Of a stretch of 64,000 bases of DNA, positions 1 through 8,655 are shown piece by piece. Position 1 is the stretch's first letter. Each line of letters opens with the position of its first letter. This DNA comes from Novosphingobium sp. PC22D. GTDB lineage: Bacteria; Pseudomonadota; Alphaproteobacteria; Sphingomonadales; Sphingomonadaceae. The notes under the pieces were generated by a model. The model did not search any database. It saw only the letters and a program-made list of their open reading frames with translations, and was not told where the DNA came from. Both the position numbers and the translations under genes were made by a program. Location: NCBI RefSeq assembly GCF_002556635.1, contig NZ_MWMO01000007.1, positions 62,001-126,000 of the forward strand. The letters are read 5' to 3'.

Positions 1-1
1 A

Positions 2-778
2 GTGCGCGAGCGCCGCGCCCGCCAGCAGCAGCAGGCGCCGTCCGCCGCCATGCCCGGCACCGTGCCCGGGCCCAATCGCGGCGGTTGCATCGCCGAGGTC
101 GAGGCCGATCCGAAGCGCGGCGCCGAAGTGGCGCGCGATGCGCTTGCCGAGGCGATCGGCGACGAACGCGCTCGCGCCGGCCTGTGCCTGGGCATGGCGC
201 TGCTCGATCTGGAACGCTTCGACGAGGCGCAGAAGGCCTTCCTCGACGCGCGCAACGCGACCACAACCGGCCAGTACGGCAGTCGCGCGCGGCTCGGCGC
301 GATGGCGGGCAACGCCGCGCTCGCGGCGGGCAAGCCAGACAGCGCGCTGGCGATGCTCGATGCCGCGCAAGGCGATGCCGTGGCGGGCGGCGACAAGGCG
401 CTGGCGGGAACGATCGCGGTGAGCCGCGCCCGCGCGCTCGTCGCGCTCGGCCGCACGGAGGATGCGGGCAAGGCGCTCGAACAGGCGCGCATGTCGGCGC
501 CCGGCGATGCCGAAGCCTGGCTGCTCTCGGCCACGCTCGCGCGCCGCGAGAACCGGCTCGACGAGGCGCAGCGGCAAATCGAGCAGGCCGCGCGGCTCGC
601 GCCCGAAGACCCGCAGATCGGCCTTGAGGCGGGGGTCATCGCGGTGCTCTCCGGCCATGACGATGCGGCGCGCAAGAGCTGGCGTTCGGTCGTCGCGACC
701 GCGCCGCAGAGCCCTGCGGCCGAGACCGCGAGAGGCTATCTCGCGCAGCTCGATCCGGTACAAGGACCCCAGCCATGA
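2..778 (+). CDS. Tetratricopeptide repeat protein, probably 5'-truncated by the window
   Basis: Alanine-rich helical protein with degenerate TPR units. Typical TPR pairs such as GLCLGMALLDLERFDEAQ, ARALVALGRTEDAGKALEQA and ATLARRENRLDEAQRQIEQA recur about every 34 residues from residue 55 to the end. TPR arrays are protein-binding scaffolds; no catalytic motif is seen. The only in-frame start is a GTG at the very edge of the window with no visible ribosome-binding site, and the first 30 residues (Gln-rich) do not look like a natural N-terminus, so the true start and any signal peptide probably lie upstream. Its stop overlaps the ATG of the following luciferase-like gene (ATGA), so the two are likely co-transcribed. 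The partner protein is unknown. Confidence 0.7.
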   Translation: MRERRARQQQQAPSAAMPGTVPGPNRGGCIAEVEADPKRGAEVARDALAEAIGDERARAGLCLGMALLDLERFDEAQKAFLDARNATTTGQYGSRARLGAMAGNAALAAGKPDSALAMLDAAQGDAVAGGDKALAGTIAVSRARALVALGRTEDAGKALEQARMSAPGDAEAWLLSATLARRENRLDEAQRQIEQAARLAPEDPQIGLEAGVIAVLSGHDDAARKSWRSVVATAPQSPAAETARGYLAQLDPVQGPQP

Positions 779-1755
779 TCCCCCTGAACGTTCTCGATCT
801 CATCCCCGTGCGCGAAGGCGGCACCGTTGCCGAAGGGCTCGCCGAAGCGGCGCGCACCGCCAGGGCGGCGGAGGAGGCGGGCTACGGGCGATACTGGGTG
901 GCCGAGCACCACGGCATGGCCGGCATCGCCGGCGGCGCGACCTCGGTGGTGCTCGCGCATCTCGGCCACGCGACCTCGACCATCCGCATCGGCGCGGGCG
1001 GGATCATGCTGCCCAATCACACGCCCTACGTGATCGCCGAGCAGTTCGGCACGCTCGCGGCGCTGTTCCCCGACCGGGTCGATCTCGGGCTGGGCCGCGC
1101 GCCGGGCGCGGACGGGCGGCTCGCCCAGGCGCTGCGCAAGGACATCCGCAATGCGGCCGACCACTTTCCGCAGGACGTCGTCGAATTGCGAGCGCGGTTC
1201 GAGGGCGACCAGCGCGTCACGTTCGATTCGCCGCAGGCGAGCGGCGCGAACGTCGAGATGTGGATTCTGGGATCGAGCCTGTTCGGCGCGCAGCTCGCGG
1301 CGATGCTCGGCCTGCCCTATGCCTTCGCCTCGCATTTCGCGCCCGCGCAGCTCGATCAGGCGGCGCAGGTCTATCGCGAGCGGTTCGAGCCCTCGGCCGC
1401 GCTCGACAAGCCGCGCTTCATGGCGGGGATCAACGTGCTGTGCGCCGAGACCGACGAGGAGGCGCGCTATCTCGCCTCGAGCAACGAGCAGGGCTTCGTC
1501 GCGCTGCGCGGCGGCAGCCCGGGCAAGCTCCAGCCGCCGATCCGGGGTTACCGCGATACGCTCGACCGCGCCTCGCTGGCGCTGCTCGAGCAGATGCGCG
1601 CGGTCAGCGCGATCGGCGCCCCGGCGACGGTGCGCGCCGGTATCGAGGAATTCGCGCAGCGCACCGGAGCGGACGAACTCATCGTTTCGGGCTCGACCTT
1701 CGATCCCGAGGCCTGGCGGCGCTCGCTCGTGCTGACGATGGAGGCTTTGCGCTGA
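775..1755 (+). CDS. LLM class flavin-dependent oxidoreductase (MsnO8-like)
   Basis: A 326-residue single-domain protein of the bacterial luciferase-like monooxygenase superfamily (TIM barrel, FMN or F420 cofactor). The family pattern is clear: the segment YWVAEHHGMAGIAGGATSV near residues 41-60, DLGLGRAPG near 104-112 and the late segment GTPATV-like IGAPATVRAGIEEF near 280. Length and pattern fit the MsnO8 subgroup, whose members are mostly uncharacterised cytosolic oxidoreductases. The ATG overlaps the stop of the TPR gene by 4 bp, indicating translational coupling. Substrate cannot be deduced. Confidence 0.85.
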   Translation: MIPLNVLDLIPVREGGTVAEGLAEAARTARAAEEAGYGRYWVAEHHGMAGIAGGATSVVLAHLGHATSTIRIGAGGIMLPNHTPYVIAEQFGTLAALFPDRVDLGLGRAPGADGRLAQALRKDIRNAADHFPQDVVELRARFEGDQRVTFDSPQASGANVEMWILGSSLFGAQLAAMLGLPYAFASHFAPAQLDQAAQVYRERFEPSAALDKPRFMAGINVLCAETDEEARYLASSNEQGFVALRGGSPGKLQPPIRGYRDTLDRASLALLEQMRAVSAIGAPATVRAGIEEFAQRTGADELIVSGSTFDPEAWRRSLVLTMEALR

Positions 1756-1872
1756 GGGTCAACGCCACTAAGGGGCGAGTTGATCCAGATCAGATCGTGC
1801 GGCATGTGGCCGACCTAGCCTGCAAGGGTGGCCTGTCGCGACTTGGGGAACGGCAACAACAACGGACGGGAT

Positions 1873-3099
1873 ATGGATAAGGCAGACGTCGTCATTGTCG
1901 GGGCAGGGCACGCGGGCGCGCAATGCGCCATTGCCCTGCGGCAGAACGGGTTCGAAGGTACGATCACGGTCATTGGCCGCGAACCGGAATATCCCTATGA
2001 GCGCCCGCCGCTGTCGAAGGAATATTTCGCGCGCGAGAAGACCTTCGACCGGCTCTATATCCGTCCGCCGACCTTCTGGGCCGAAAAGGACGTCCATTTC
2101 GAACTCGGCGTCGAGGTGAGCAAGGTCGATCCCGCCGCGCGCGAGGTCACGCTCTCCGACGACCGCACGCTCGGCTACGGCAAGCTCGTCTGGGCGGCGG
2201 GCGGCGATCCGCGCCGGCTTTCGTGCACGGGCGCCGATCTCGCGGGCGTGCACACCGTGCGCACCCGGCAGGACTGCGACACGCTGATGTCCGAGATCGA
2301 CGAAGGCACGCGCAACGTCGTCGTGATCGGCGGCGGCTACATCGGGCTCGAGGCGGCCGCGGTGCTGACCAAGCTCGGCTGCAACGTGATCCTGCTCGAA
2401 GCGCTCGAGCGCGTGCTCGCGCGGGTCGCGGGCGAGGAGCTTTCGGCCTTCTACGAGAAGGAGCACCGCGATCACGGCGTCGACTTGCGCACCGGCGTCG
2501 CGGTCGATTGCATCGTCGGCAAGGACGGCAAGGTCTCGGCGGTCAAGCTGGCCGACGGCGAGGAGCTGCCCTGCGAGGCGGTGATCGTCGGGATCGGCAT
2601 CGTTCCCGCGGTGGGCCCGCTGATCCTCGCGGGCGCGGCGGGCGCCAACGGCGTCGACGTCGACGAGTTCTGCATGACCTCGCTGCCCGATGTCTTCGCG
2701 ATCGGCGACTGCGCCGCGTTCGCCTGCGACTATGCGGGCGGTACGGTGATGCGCGTCGAATCGGTGCAGAACGCCAACGACATGGCCACCTGCGTCGCCA
2801 AGCAGATCTGCGGAGAGGAAGCCAGGTACCACGCTTTTCCGTGGTTCTGGTCGAACCAGTTCGACCTCAGGCTCCAGACCGCCGGGATCAACGCCGGCTA
2901 CGACAAGACCGTCATTCGCGGCAGCCCGGAAGACCGCGCCTTCAGCGTCGTGTACCTGCGCGAGGGCCGGGTTGTCGCGCTCGACTGCGTCAACATGGTC
3001 AAGGATTACGTCCAGGGCCGCAAGCTGGTCGAGGCGCGCAGCACGCCCGATCTCAAGCAGCTCGCCGACAAGGACAAGCCGCTCAAGGAACTGCTCTGA
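1873..3099 (+). CDS. FAD-dependent oxidoreductase, ferredoxin/rubredoxin reductase type
   Basis: Two Rossmann dinucleotide-binding motifs are visible: an N-terminal FAD site [13 protein letters not shown] just after the start and an NAD(P)H site [14 protein letters not shown] near residue 146. The motif FAIGDCA near residue 276 closes the FAD site. About 408 residues, the usual length of reductases that pass electrons from NAD(P)H to a [2Fe-2S] ferredoxin or rubredoxin serving a cytochrome P450 or dioxygenase. The ATG at 1873 (MDKADVV) is chosen because the FAD motif begins only a few residues in and a GGACGGG stretch precedes it; an in-frame GTG at 1828 would add 15 unconserved residues. No ferredoxin or oxygenase gene is adjacent, so the partner lies elsewhere. 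Confidence 0.88.
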   Translation: MDKADVVIVGAGHAGAQCAIALRQNGFEGTITVIGREPEYPYERPPLSKEYFAREKTFDRLYIRPPTFWAEKDVHFELGVEVSKVDPAAREVTLSDDRTLGYGKLVWAAGGDPRRLSCTGADLAGVHTVRTRQDCDTLMSEIDEGTRNVVVIGGGYIGLEAAAVLTKLGCNVILLEALERVLARVAGEELSAFYEKEHRDHGVDLRTGVAVDCIVGKDGKVSAVKLADGEELPCEAVIVGIGIVPAVGPLILAGAAGANGVDVDEFCMTSLPDVFAIGDCAAFACDYAGGTVMRVESVQNANDMATCVAKQICGEEARYHAFPWFWSNQFDLRLQTAGINAGYDKTVIRGSPEDRAFSVVYLREGRVVALDCVNMVKDYVQGRKLVEARSTPDLKQLADKDKPLKELL

Positions 3100-4159
3100 G
3101 CCGAGCCGAGGCCCAGTCGGCCGCTTCGGCGACGACCGGGTCCGGGTCGGCGCGCAGCGGCTCGATCGCGCCAAGCAGCGCCGCATTGCCGCTGTTGCCG
3201 GCGGCGTAGAGGCAATTGCGCACGAAGCGGTTGCGCCCGATCCGCTTGATCGGCGAGCCCGCGAAGAGCTTGCGAAAGCCCGCGTCGTCGAGCGCGAGCA
3301 GCGCGTCGAGCGGCGGCGCCGTCAGTTCCGCGCGCGGCAGGAACGCGCGCATGGTGTGCGCGGTTTCGGCGAACTTGTTCCAGGGACACACAGCGAGGCA
3401 ATCGTCGCAGCCGTAGATGCGGTTGCCGAGCGCCGGGCGCAGATCCTCGGGAACCGCGGCCTTGTGCTCGATCGTGAGATAGCTGATGCAGCGCCGCGCA
3501 TCGAGCCGGTAGGGCGCGGGAAACGCATCGGTCGGGCAGGCGTCCTGGCAGGCGCGGCACGATCCGCAGCGGTCGCGCCCCTCGCGCGCGGGCGGCGGAT
3601 CGAGCGTCGTGTAGATCTCGCCGAGGAACAGCCACGAGCCGTGCTCGCGGCTGACGAGATTGGTGTGCTTGCCCTGCCAGCCCAGCCCGGCCGCCTGCGC
3701 CAGGGGCTTTTCCATGACCGGAGCGGTATCGGTGAAGACCTTGATCTCCACGCGCTCGCCATGGCGCCGCTCGGCCTCGGCGATCAGCCAGCGGGCGAGC
3801 GCCTTGAGCGCCTTCTTCACGGTGTCGTGATAGTCCGCGCCTTGCGCATAGGCCGAGATGCGCGCGATCTCGCCGTGCGCCGCGAGCGCCAGCGGATCGG
3901 CGGCGGGCGCATAGCTCATGCCGAGCACGATGACCGAGCGCGCTTCGCTCCACAGGTCCTGCGGCGAGCGGCGCTGGTGCGCGCGCGCGGCCATCCATTC
4001 CATCGAGCCGTGCATGCCCGCCGCGAGCCACTGGTCGAGCCGCTCGCCCCGGCGCGGCTCGGGCGCGGCGGGCGCGACGCCGAAGGCGCAGAAGCCCAGC
4101 CTCCTCGCCTCGCGTTCGATCTCGTCGAAAAATTCGTGGCTTAGCGCTGATTTAACCAA
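3083..4159 (-). CDS. queG: Epoxyqueuosine reductase QueG
   Basis: Cobalamin- and iron-sulfur-dependent enzyme of the last step of queuosine synthesis in tRNA (epoxyqueuosine to queuosine). The protein has about 358 residues, normal for QueG. Two [4Fe-4S] ligand sets are visible: C198, C201, C204 and C208 in [14 protein letters not shown], then C251, C254 and C258 in [11 protein letters not shown]. The signature [17 protein letters not shown] sits near residues 160-176 and a HEAT-like tail follows. The start is assigned to a TTG ([11 protein letters not shown]) because the conserved N-terminus begins there and no ATG/GTG is available nearby; the reading frame continues open upstream, antisense to the ABC gene, and that part is ignored. 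Its stop overlaps the end of the flavoprotein gene tail to tail by 17 bp. Confidence 0.93.
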   Translation of the reverse strand: MVKSALSHEFFDEIEREARRLGFCAFGVAPAAPEPRRGERLDQWLAAGMHGSMEWMAARAHQRRSPQDLWSEARSVIVLGMSYAPAADPLALAAHGEIARISAYAQGADYHDTVKKALKALARWLIAEAERRHGERVEIKVFTDTAPVMEKPLAQAAGLGWQGKHTNLVSREHGSWLFLGEIYTTLDPPPAREGRDRCGSCRACQDACPTDAFPAPYRLDARRCISYLTIEHKAAVPEDLRPALGNRIYGCDDCLAVCPWNKFAETAHTMRAFLPRAELTAPPLDALLALDDAGFRKLFAGSPIKRIGRNRFVRNCLYAAGNSGNAALLGAIEPLRADPDPVVAEAADWASARLRAVP

Positions 4160-4204
4160 ACTTGCGGATGCTCGGCTTGCTATGGCAGGTCCCAGGGGCG
4201 GCTG

Positions 4205-5215
4205 ATGAAGATCGATGTAGGAGAATGGACAGTGGCGAGCAATGAAGGCGCGCCGCCGTCCGGCGAACGCTCCGGCCCGCCGCTCGCGATCGAGGCGCGC
4301 GGCCTGGTCAAGCGCTTCGACGGCTTCGCCGCGGTCGACGGCATCGACCTGCTCGTGCCCGAAGGCGCTGTCTACGGAATTCTCGGCCCCAACGGCGCGG
4401 GCAAGACCACCACGTTGCGCATGCTGCTGGGCATCATCGATCCCGACGAAGGCCTGCGCCGGATTCTCGGCGCCGACCGCCCGCACGACGTCGCCACGCG
4501 CATCGGCTACCTGCCCGAGGAGCGCGGGCTCTATCCCTCGATGAAGGCGGTCGATGCCATCGCCTTCGTCGGCGCGCTGCGCGGGCTGCCGCGCAAGGAA
4601 GGCCGCCGCCGCGCCTACGAACTGCTCGAGGAGCATGGCCTCGGCTATGCCGCCGACCGGCAGATCCGCCAGCTTTCCAAGGGCATGGCGCAGCAGGTCC
4701 AGATCCTGGGCACGCTCGTCCACCGCCCGCGCCTGGTCATCTTCGACGAACCCTTCTCGGGGCTCGACGCGCTCAACCAGGGCCGGCTCGAGCGGATGAT
4801 GCGCGGCCTCGCCGAGGACGGGACCACCGTGATCTTTTCGACCCACGTCATCGCTCATGCCGAGCGCCTGTGCGACGAAGTGGCGATCATCGCCGGCGGC
4901 AAGGTGCCCTTCGCGGGGCCGGTCGACGTCGCGCGCGACCGCATTCCCGCGCAAGTCCGGCTCGAGACGCGCCGCCACGAAGGCGCCTGGCGCGCGGCAT
5001 TGCCCTGCGACGCGCGGCGCGAGGGCGACATCTGGTATTTCTCGCTGCCCGAAGGCGGCATCGAGCCGCTGCTGCGCGCGCTGATCGAAGGCGAGGCGGG
5101 CATCCTCTCGCTCTCGATCGAGCGCGCCGGGCTGCACGACGCCTTCGTGGCGATCGCGGGCGAGGCGGCGGCGCGCGCGCTCGCGCAGGACAGTCCGGTG
5201 GAGCAGAAGCAATGA
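4205..5215 (+). CDS. ABC transporter ATP-binding protein (NatA-like, with C-terminal DUF4162-type region)
   Basis: ATPase of an ABC-2 type exporter. Walker [10 protein letters not shown] at about residues 61-69, ABC signature LSKGM at 157-161, Walker B LVIFDEP at 177-183, D-loop SGLD and switch His214. The last 100 residues match the accessory tail seen in NatA/YhaQ-like ATPases. ATG 4205 is reported, but a GTG at 4232 has the better ribosome-binding site (AGGAGA, 7 bases upstream) and may be the real start. Divergent from queG with only about 45 bp between, so both promoters lie in that short gap. The permease follows with an ATGA overlap. The exported substrate (sodium, drug or other) is unknown. 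Confidence 0.92.
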   Translation: MKIDVGEWTVASNEGAPPSGERSGPPLAIEARGLVKRFDGFAAVDGIDLLVPEGAVYGILGPNGAGKTTTLRMLLGIIDPDEGLRRILGADRPHDVATRIGYLPEERGLYPSMKAVDAIAFVGALRGLPRKEGRRRAYELLEEHGLGYAADRQIRQLSKGMAQQVQILGTLVHRPRLVIFDEPFSGLDALNQGRLERMMRGLAEDGTTVIFSTHVIAHAERLCDEVAIIAGGKVPFAGPVDVARDRIPAQVRLETRRHEGAWRAALPCDARREGDIWYFSLPEGGIEPLLRALIEGEAGILSLSIERAGLHDAFVAIAGEAAARALAQDSPVEQKQ

Positions 5216-6450
5216 AGCCGCGCACCGACCCCGGCCGGCTCTCCACCTTCGCCGCCGCGCTGGTCGTCGCGCGGCGCGATTTCGTGGCGATCCTGTTCAG
5301 CCGCAGCTTCCTGTTCTTCCTGCTCGGCCCGCTGTTCCCGATCGTCGTCGCGGGCTTTGCCGGCGGCGTCGGCCAGCGCGTTCAGGCAAGCGCCGACAGC
5401 CCGCGCCTCGGCGTGGCGATGCGCGTCGCGGACGTCGAGCGGATCGCCGAGGCCCGCGCGACGCTGAGCGATGTGGCGGGCGTGCGGCTGCCCGAGCTGC
5501 GCGTGGTCGCCCGACTCGCGCCGGATGAGCCTTACGATCCGAAAGCGCGCTTCGCCGAGGCGGGCGTCAGCGCGATCCTCTCGGGTACGCCGGAACATCC
5601 AAGGCTGACCGGGCCGCAGCGCTGGCTAGACGCCTGGCGCGGGCCGGTCTCGCTGATTGCCGCACAGGCGCAGGGAAGCGGGCCGAGCGCCTATCCCCCC
5701 GTCGCGATGACTCGCCTCGCCACCGATCAGGGCGCGAACCGTTCGGCCCGGCTCAAGACCGCGCAGGGTGCACAAACGCTGCTGTTCCTGCTGACGATGC
5801 TGCTCGCGGGCATGGTCCTGTCGAACCTCGTCGAGGAAAAGGGCAACAAGATCATCGAGATCCTCGCCGCCGCGATCCCGATGGACGCGGTGTTCTTCGG
5901 CAAGCTGTTCGCCATGCTCGGCGTCTCGTTTGTCGGCATCGCGGTCTGGGGCTCGGTCGTCGGCGCGATCGTGGCGTCGGCCGGATCGGCGCTGCCGTCG
6001 CTTCCCGCGCCGGCGGTCGGCTGGCCGATGCTGTTCGTGCTCGGCGTGATCTATTTCGCGATGGCCTATCTGCTGCTCGGCTCGCTGTTCCTCGCGATCG
6101 GCTCGATGGCCTCGACCGTGCGCGAGGTGCAGACGCTCTCGATGCCTGTGACGATGCTCCAGCTCATCAACTTCTTCCTCGCCAGCTTCGCTATGACCCA
6201 GCCGGGCAGCGCGATCGAATGGATCGCGATCCTCATACCCTTCAGCTCGCCCTTCGCGATGCTGGCCCGCGCGGCGCAGGACCCGGCGCTGCTGCCGCAC
6301 CTGCTGGCGCTCGGCTGGCAGGTCCTGTGCGTGGTGATCTTCGTGCGCATGGGCGCGCGGCTCTTCCGCAAGCGGGTGATGAAGTCGGGCCCGGCGCCGG
6401 TGAAGAAGCGCCGCCGGCTGTTCGGCGGCAGCAGCGCCGCGCGCGCCTGA
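5212..6450 (+). CDS. ABC-2 family transporter permease (NatB/YhaP-like)
   Basis: 412-residue membrane subunit partnering the ATPase that overlaps it by 4 bp. One N-terminal transmembrane segment ([20 protein letters not shown], about residues 36-55), then a long extracytoplasmic loop of about 130 residues, then a block of five or so hydrophobic segments from about residue 183. The motif [14 protein letters not shown] after the second segment is characteristic of NatB-type ABC-2 permeases. The C-terminus is basic (KKRRRLFGG), fitting a cytoplasmic end. Together with its ATPase it should form a homodimeric-permease exporter in the inner membrane. Confidence 0.9.
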   Translation: MKPRTDPGRLSTFAAALVVARRDFVAILFSRSFLFFLLGPLFPIVVAGFAGGVGQRVQASADSPRLGVAMRVADVERIAEARATLSDVAGVRLPELRVVARLAPDEPYDPKARFAEAGVSAILSGTPEHPRLTGPQRWLDAWRGPVSLIAAQAQGSGPSAYPPVAMTRLATDQGANRSARLKTAQGAQTLLFLLTMLLAGMVLSNLVEEKGNKIIEILAAAIPMDAVFFGKLFAMLGVSFVGIAVWGSVVGAIVASAGSALPSLPAPAVGWPMLFVLGVIYFAMAYLLLGSLFLAIGSMASTVREVQTLSMPVTMLQLINFFLASFAMTQPGSAIEWIAILIPFSSPFAMLARAAQDPALLPHLLALGWQVLCVVIFVRMGARLFRKRVMKSGPAPVKKRRRLFGGSSAARA

Positions 6451-6512
6451 GCGCCGCAATCGCGCGTTCAGGCATGGCCTGCTAGCTTGCGTCGAAGCAG
6501 AGGAGCTTGGTC

Positions 6513-7010
6513 ATGGCGCAATCCGGAACGATCGACAGACGCCGCTTCATCGCCTGGATGGGCCTTGGCGCCGCGCTGCCGGCGATAGCCGCCTGCGGCT
6601 CGGGGGATGCCGAGGCGAAGGCCTATCCGGTCAGCTACAGCGATGCCGAGTGGCGCAAACGGCTCACGCCGGCGCAATACCGCATCCTGCGCGAAGAAGG
6701 GACCGAGCGGCCCTACAGCTCGCCGCTCAACGCCGAAAAGCGCAAGGGGACGTTCCATTGCGCCGCCGACGGCCATCCGCTGTTCTCCTCGGCGACGAAG
6801 TACGACAGCGGCACCGGCTGGCCGAGCTTCTGGAAGCCGCTGCCGGGCGCGATCGGCACCTCGCGCGACTTCAAGCTCGGCTATCCGCGCACCGAAGTGC
6901 ATTGCGCCAAGTGCGGCGGGCACCTGGGCCACGTCTTCGACGACGGCCCGCGCCCCACGGGCAAGCGCTATTGCATGAACGGCGATGCGATGACCTTCCG
7001 CCCGGCCTGA
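6513..7010 (+). CDS. msrB: Peptide-methionine (R)-S-oxide reductase MsrB, Tat-exported lipoprotein
   Basis: Repairs methionine-R-sulfoxide in proteins, here outside the cytoplasm. The N-terminus carries a twin-arginine signal (DRRRFIAWMG, residues 8-17) and a lipobox IAAC with Cys28. The catalytic domain runs from about residue 40: the GWPSF core at 102-106, a C131-x2-C134 pair in HCAKCGGHLGHVF, and catalytic Cys154 in RYCMNGDAM. The first zinc-binding CxxC of many MsrB proteins is incomplete (C83 is followed by AAD), so zinc binding may be weakened or lost. The ATG at 6513 has AGAGGAG seven bases upstream; an in-frame TTG at 6507 lies on top of that site and is disfavoured. Sits alone between the ABC operon and a convergent PilZ gene. 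Confidence 0.92.
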   Translation: MAQSGTIDRRRFIAWMGLGAALPAIAACGSGDAEAKAYPVSYSDAEWRKRLTPAQYRILREEGTERPYSSPLNAEKRKGTFHCAADGHPLFSSATKYDSGTGWPSFWKPLPGAIGTSRDFKLGYPRTEVHCAKCGGHLGHVFDDGPRPTGKRYCMNGDAMTFRPA

Positions 7011-7022
7011 TCCGCCGGGCGG
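6998..7022. terminator. Bidirectional hairpin between msrB and the PilZ gene
   Basis: A perfect 9-bp inverted repeat, CCGCCCGGC at 6998-7006 and GCCGGGCGG at 7014-7022, with a 7-base loop. It overlaps the end of msrB and lies just past the stop of the convergent PilZ gene, the right place for a shared terminator. There is no long T run, so its efficiency is uncertain. Confidence 0.5.
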
Positions 7023-7031
7023 CCAGTCCCG

Positions 7032-7724
7032 TCAGGCGACCGCGCGGTCGTCGGGATGGCTGCCGGTCTGGATCGCCGCGACGCGCTGGGCGAGTTCGCC
7101 CATCTGCAGGATGTTGGTGAAGACCAGTCCGTACTCCGGACTGCGGCGCCAGCACACCGTCGCCTGGAGTTGCGGCAGGTGCGGCCCCACGACGTGGATC
7201 GTCTGGCCCAGCGCCAGCTTCTCGCTCGATTCGATCCGCGCGCCCTGGCGCGAAAGATCGCGCAGCCTGGCGGTGATCTGGCGGCCCCCGATCGAGATGA
7301 ACGCTTCGGCCTCGACACGCAGCCGGATCGGACGCTTGGGAAACGGACTCGCCTCGGCGACGAACGTGTCCACATCGACCGTATCGGCGAACTGGAAGCC
7401 CGCTTCGTCGCCTTCGATCCAGACGAGGTCCACCGCGAACTGGTCGCCGCTGGCGAGTTCGAGGTGATAGCGTTCGCTGCCGGCGGGCAGACCGTGGAAC
7501 AGCCGCAGCTTCACGCCGCCTTCGGAGACGTCGCGCACGATGCACAGGAATTCGCCGTGCGGCGAAACCAGCTTGGCGGTGCGCAGCAAGAGAGCGAAGC
7601 GCGGTGCCCCGCGCTGCTCCTCGCCGGATACCGTCTCGTGCGTCTCATCCGCGGCATTCGTATTTTCGGAAAATTCCTTCACTGTCTCGTGACCCCCCTT
7701 GTTGGCGAGAGTATCCGAATTCAC
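7032..7724 (-). CDS. Protein with two PilZ domains
   Basis: PilZ domains bind cyclic di-GMP. Two copies are visible: the first around residues 38-120 (RGAPRFALLLR followed by RDVSEGGVKLRLF) and the second around 130-225 (RPIRLRVEAEAF followed by RDLSRQGARIES), each with the basic stretch and the D/NxSxxG-like motif. The first domain has a weaker RxxxR motif, so only one may bind ligand. No transmembrane segment or enzymatic output domain is attached, suggesting a stand-alone adaptor. The reported start is a GTG; a second in-frame GTG at 7682 has a purine-rich AAGGGGGG site upstream and may be used instead. Possible targets (motility, exopolysaccharide) cannot be read from the neighbours. Confidence 0.85.
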   Translation of the reverse strand: MNSDTLANKGGHETVKEFSENTNAADETHETVSGEEQRGAPRFALLLRTAKLVSPHGEFLCIVRDVSEGGVKLRLFHGLPAGSERYHLELASGDQFAVDLVWIEGDEAGFQFADTVDVDTFVAEASPFPKRPIRLRVEAEAFISIGGRQITARLRDLSRQGARIESSEKLALGQTIHVVGPHLPQLQATVCWRRSPEYGLVFTNILQMGELAQRVAAIQTGSHPDDRAVA

Positions 7725-7979
7725 AGGCGCGACCCTAGGAATTCAATCGGCACGCTATCCGACGAGTCTTGCCGAATCGTAAACCGGCCCGACGGCCTTT
7801 TTGCTGAACCTGTCGATTTCGCGGGTATCAGGCGGCTAAAATCGCAAAACTTAAGTGTTAATGCGTATATTTTCGATGAGATCGACGCGCCGATTTGTCA
7901 GAAATCCCGACAGCATCGGGCCAGGGCAAGACCAGCCCTTGCCGGGCCTTGTCGGCGATGCCGGTCCTGTCTTGTACGA

Positions 7980-8064
7980 TGGTGCGGACGGCGGGACTCG
8001 AACCCGCACTGGGAACCCCAAGCGGATTTTAAGTCCGCTGCGTCTACCATTCCGCCACGTCCGC
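7980..8064 (-). tRNA. tRNA-Leu (TAA anticodon)
   Basis: 85-nt class II tRNA on the minus strand. Acceptor stem GCGGACG pairs with CGTCCGC, the anticodon loop CTTAAAA gives TAA, there is a long variable arm, the T loop is GTTCGAGTC, and the 3' CCA is encoded in the DNA (7980-7982). It lies between the PilZ gene and ihfB. Confidence 0.96.
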
Positions 8065-8129
8065 GAGGCCCGGAATTTCTAAAGGTTCTGGCGTCTAGCC
8101 CGCGATCTTCCGCAGTGCAACGCGCACGC

Positions 8130-8170
8130 GATGCCGCGAAAGCCGACAGGTCGAGACGCTTCGCGGCATC
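8130..8170 (-). terminator. Inverted repeat downstream of ihfB
   Basis: A perfect 11-bp inverted repeat: GATGCCGCGAA at 8130-8140 and TTCGCGGCATC at 8160-8170, loop 19 bases. It begins 12 bp after the ihfB stop, in the place of an intrinsic terminator, before the tRNA-Leu. No T tract follows, so this is a structural inference. Confidence 0.45.
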
Positions 8171-8181
8171 CCCGGCCGGCG

Positions 8182-8463
8182 TCAGTCGACGTTGAGCCGC
8201 TGGCGCATTTCCTTGCCGGGCTTGAAATAGGGCACGCGCTTCTCGGGGACGTCCACGGTCTCGCCGGTGCGCGGATTGCGGCCCTTGCGGCTGTCGCGAT
8301 GGCGGGTCGAGAAGGCGCCGAAGCCGCGCAGCTCGACACGTCCGCCGTCGGTGAGGCGCTGGGCGATTTCCTCGAAGAACGCATCGACCGCGCGTTCGAC
8401 GTCCTCGCCGCGCAATTCCGGGTTTTCCCTGGCGAGCGCCTGAATGAGTTCTGAGCGGATCAT
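8182..8463 (-). CDS. ihfB: Integration host factor subunit beta (IHF-beta)
   Basis: 93-residue HU/IHF-family DNA-bending protein. The whole chain matches IHF-beta: [17 protein letters not shown] at the N-terminus, the dimer helix [13 protein letters not shown], the [18 protein letters not shown] beta-arm with the R-x-x-RNP minor-groove contact, and the FKPGKEMR end. It forms a heterodimer with IHF-alpha, encoded elsewhere, and bends specific sites in promoters and att regions. Transcribed alone; the 190 bp to the divergent POT transporter should contain both promoters. Confidence 0.96.
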   Translation of the reverse strand: MIRSELIQALARENPELRGEDVERAVDAFFEEIAQRLTDGGRVELRGFGAFSTRHRDSRKGRNPRTGETVDVPEKRVPYFKPGKEMRQRLNVD

Positions 8464-8655
8464 GCGATGTTACCCCCTGCCCGGTGCCGCAACTATCAGC
8501 ACCTTTGCCCTTCGCAAACGTTGCGAAGTTGCCATCTCCAAGCAATCGGCGCAATCCCTTCGGCGCTCGGGCGAAACCCTTTTACAACCAAGATTTGCGC
8601 GCTACCGTTAGCCGCTTTCAGGCCTTGCGGACAAGGTCGGGACACTCGAGGTCGC

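Noticed and set aside
3083..5212. N-terminal extension of queG to 709 codons
   Set aside because: The upstream 350 codons are antisense to the ABC ATPase; QueG homology and length end at the TTG at 4159.
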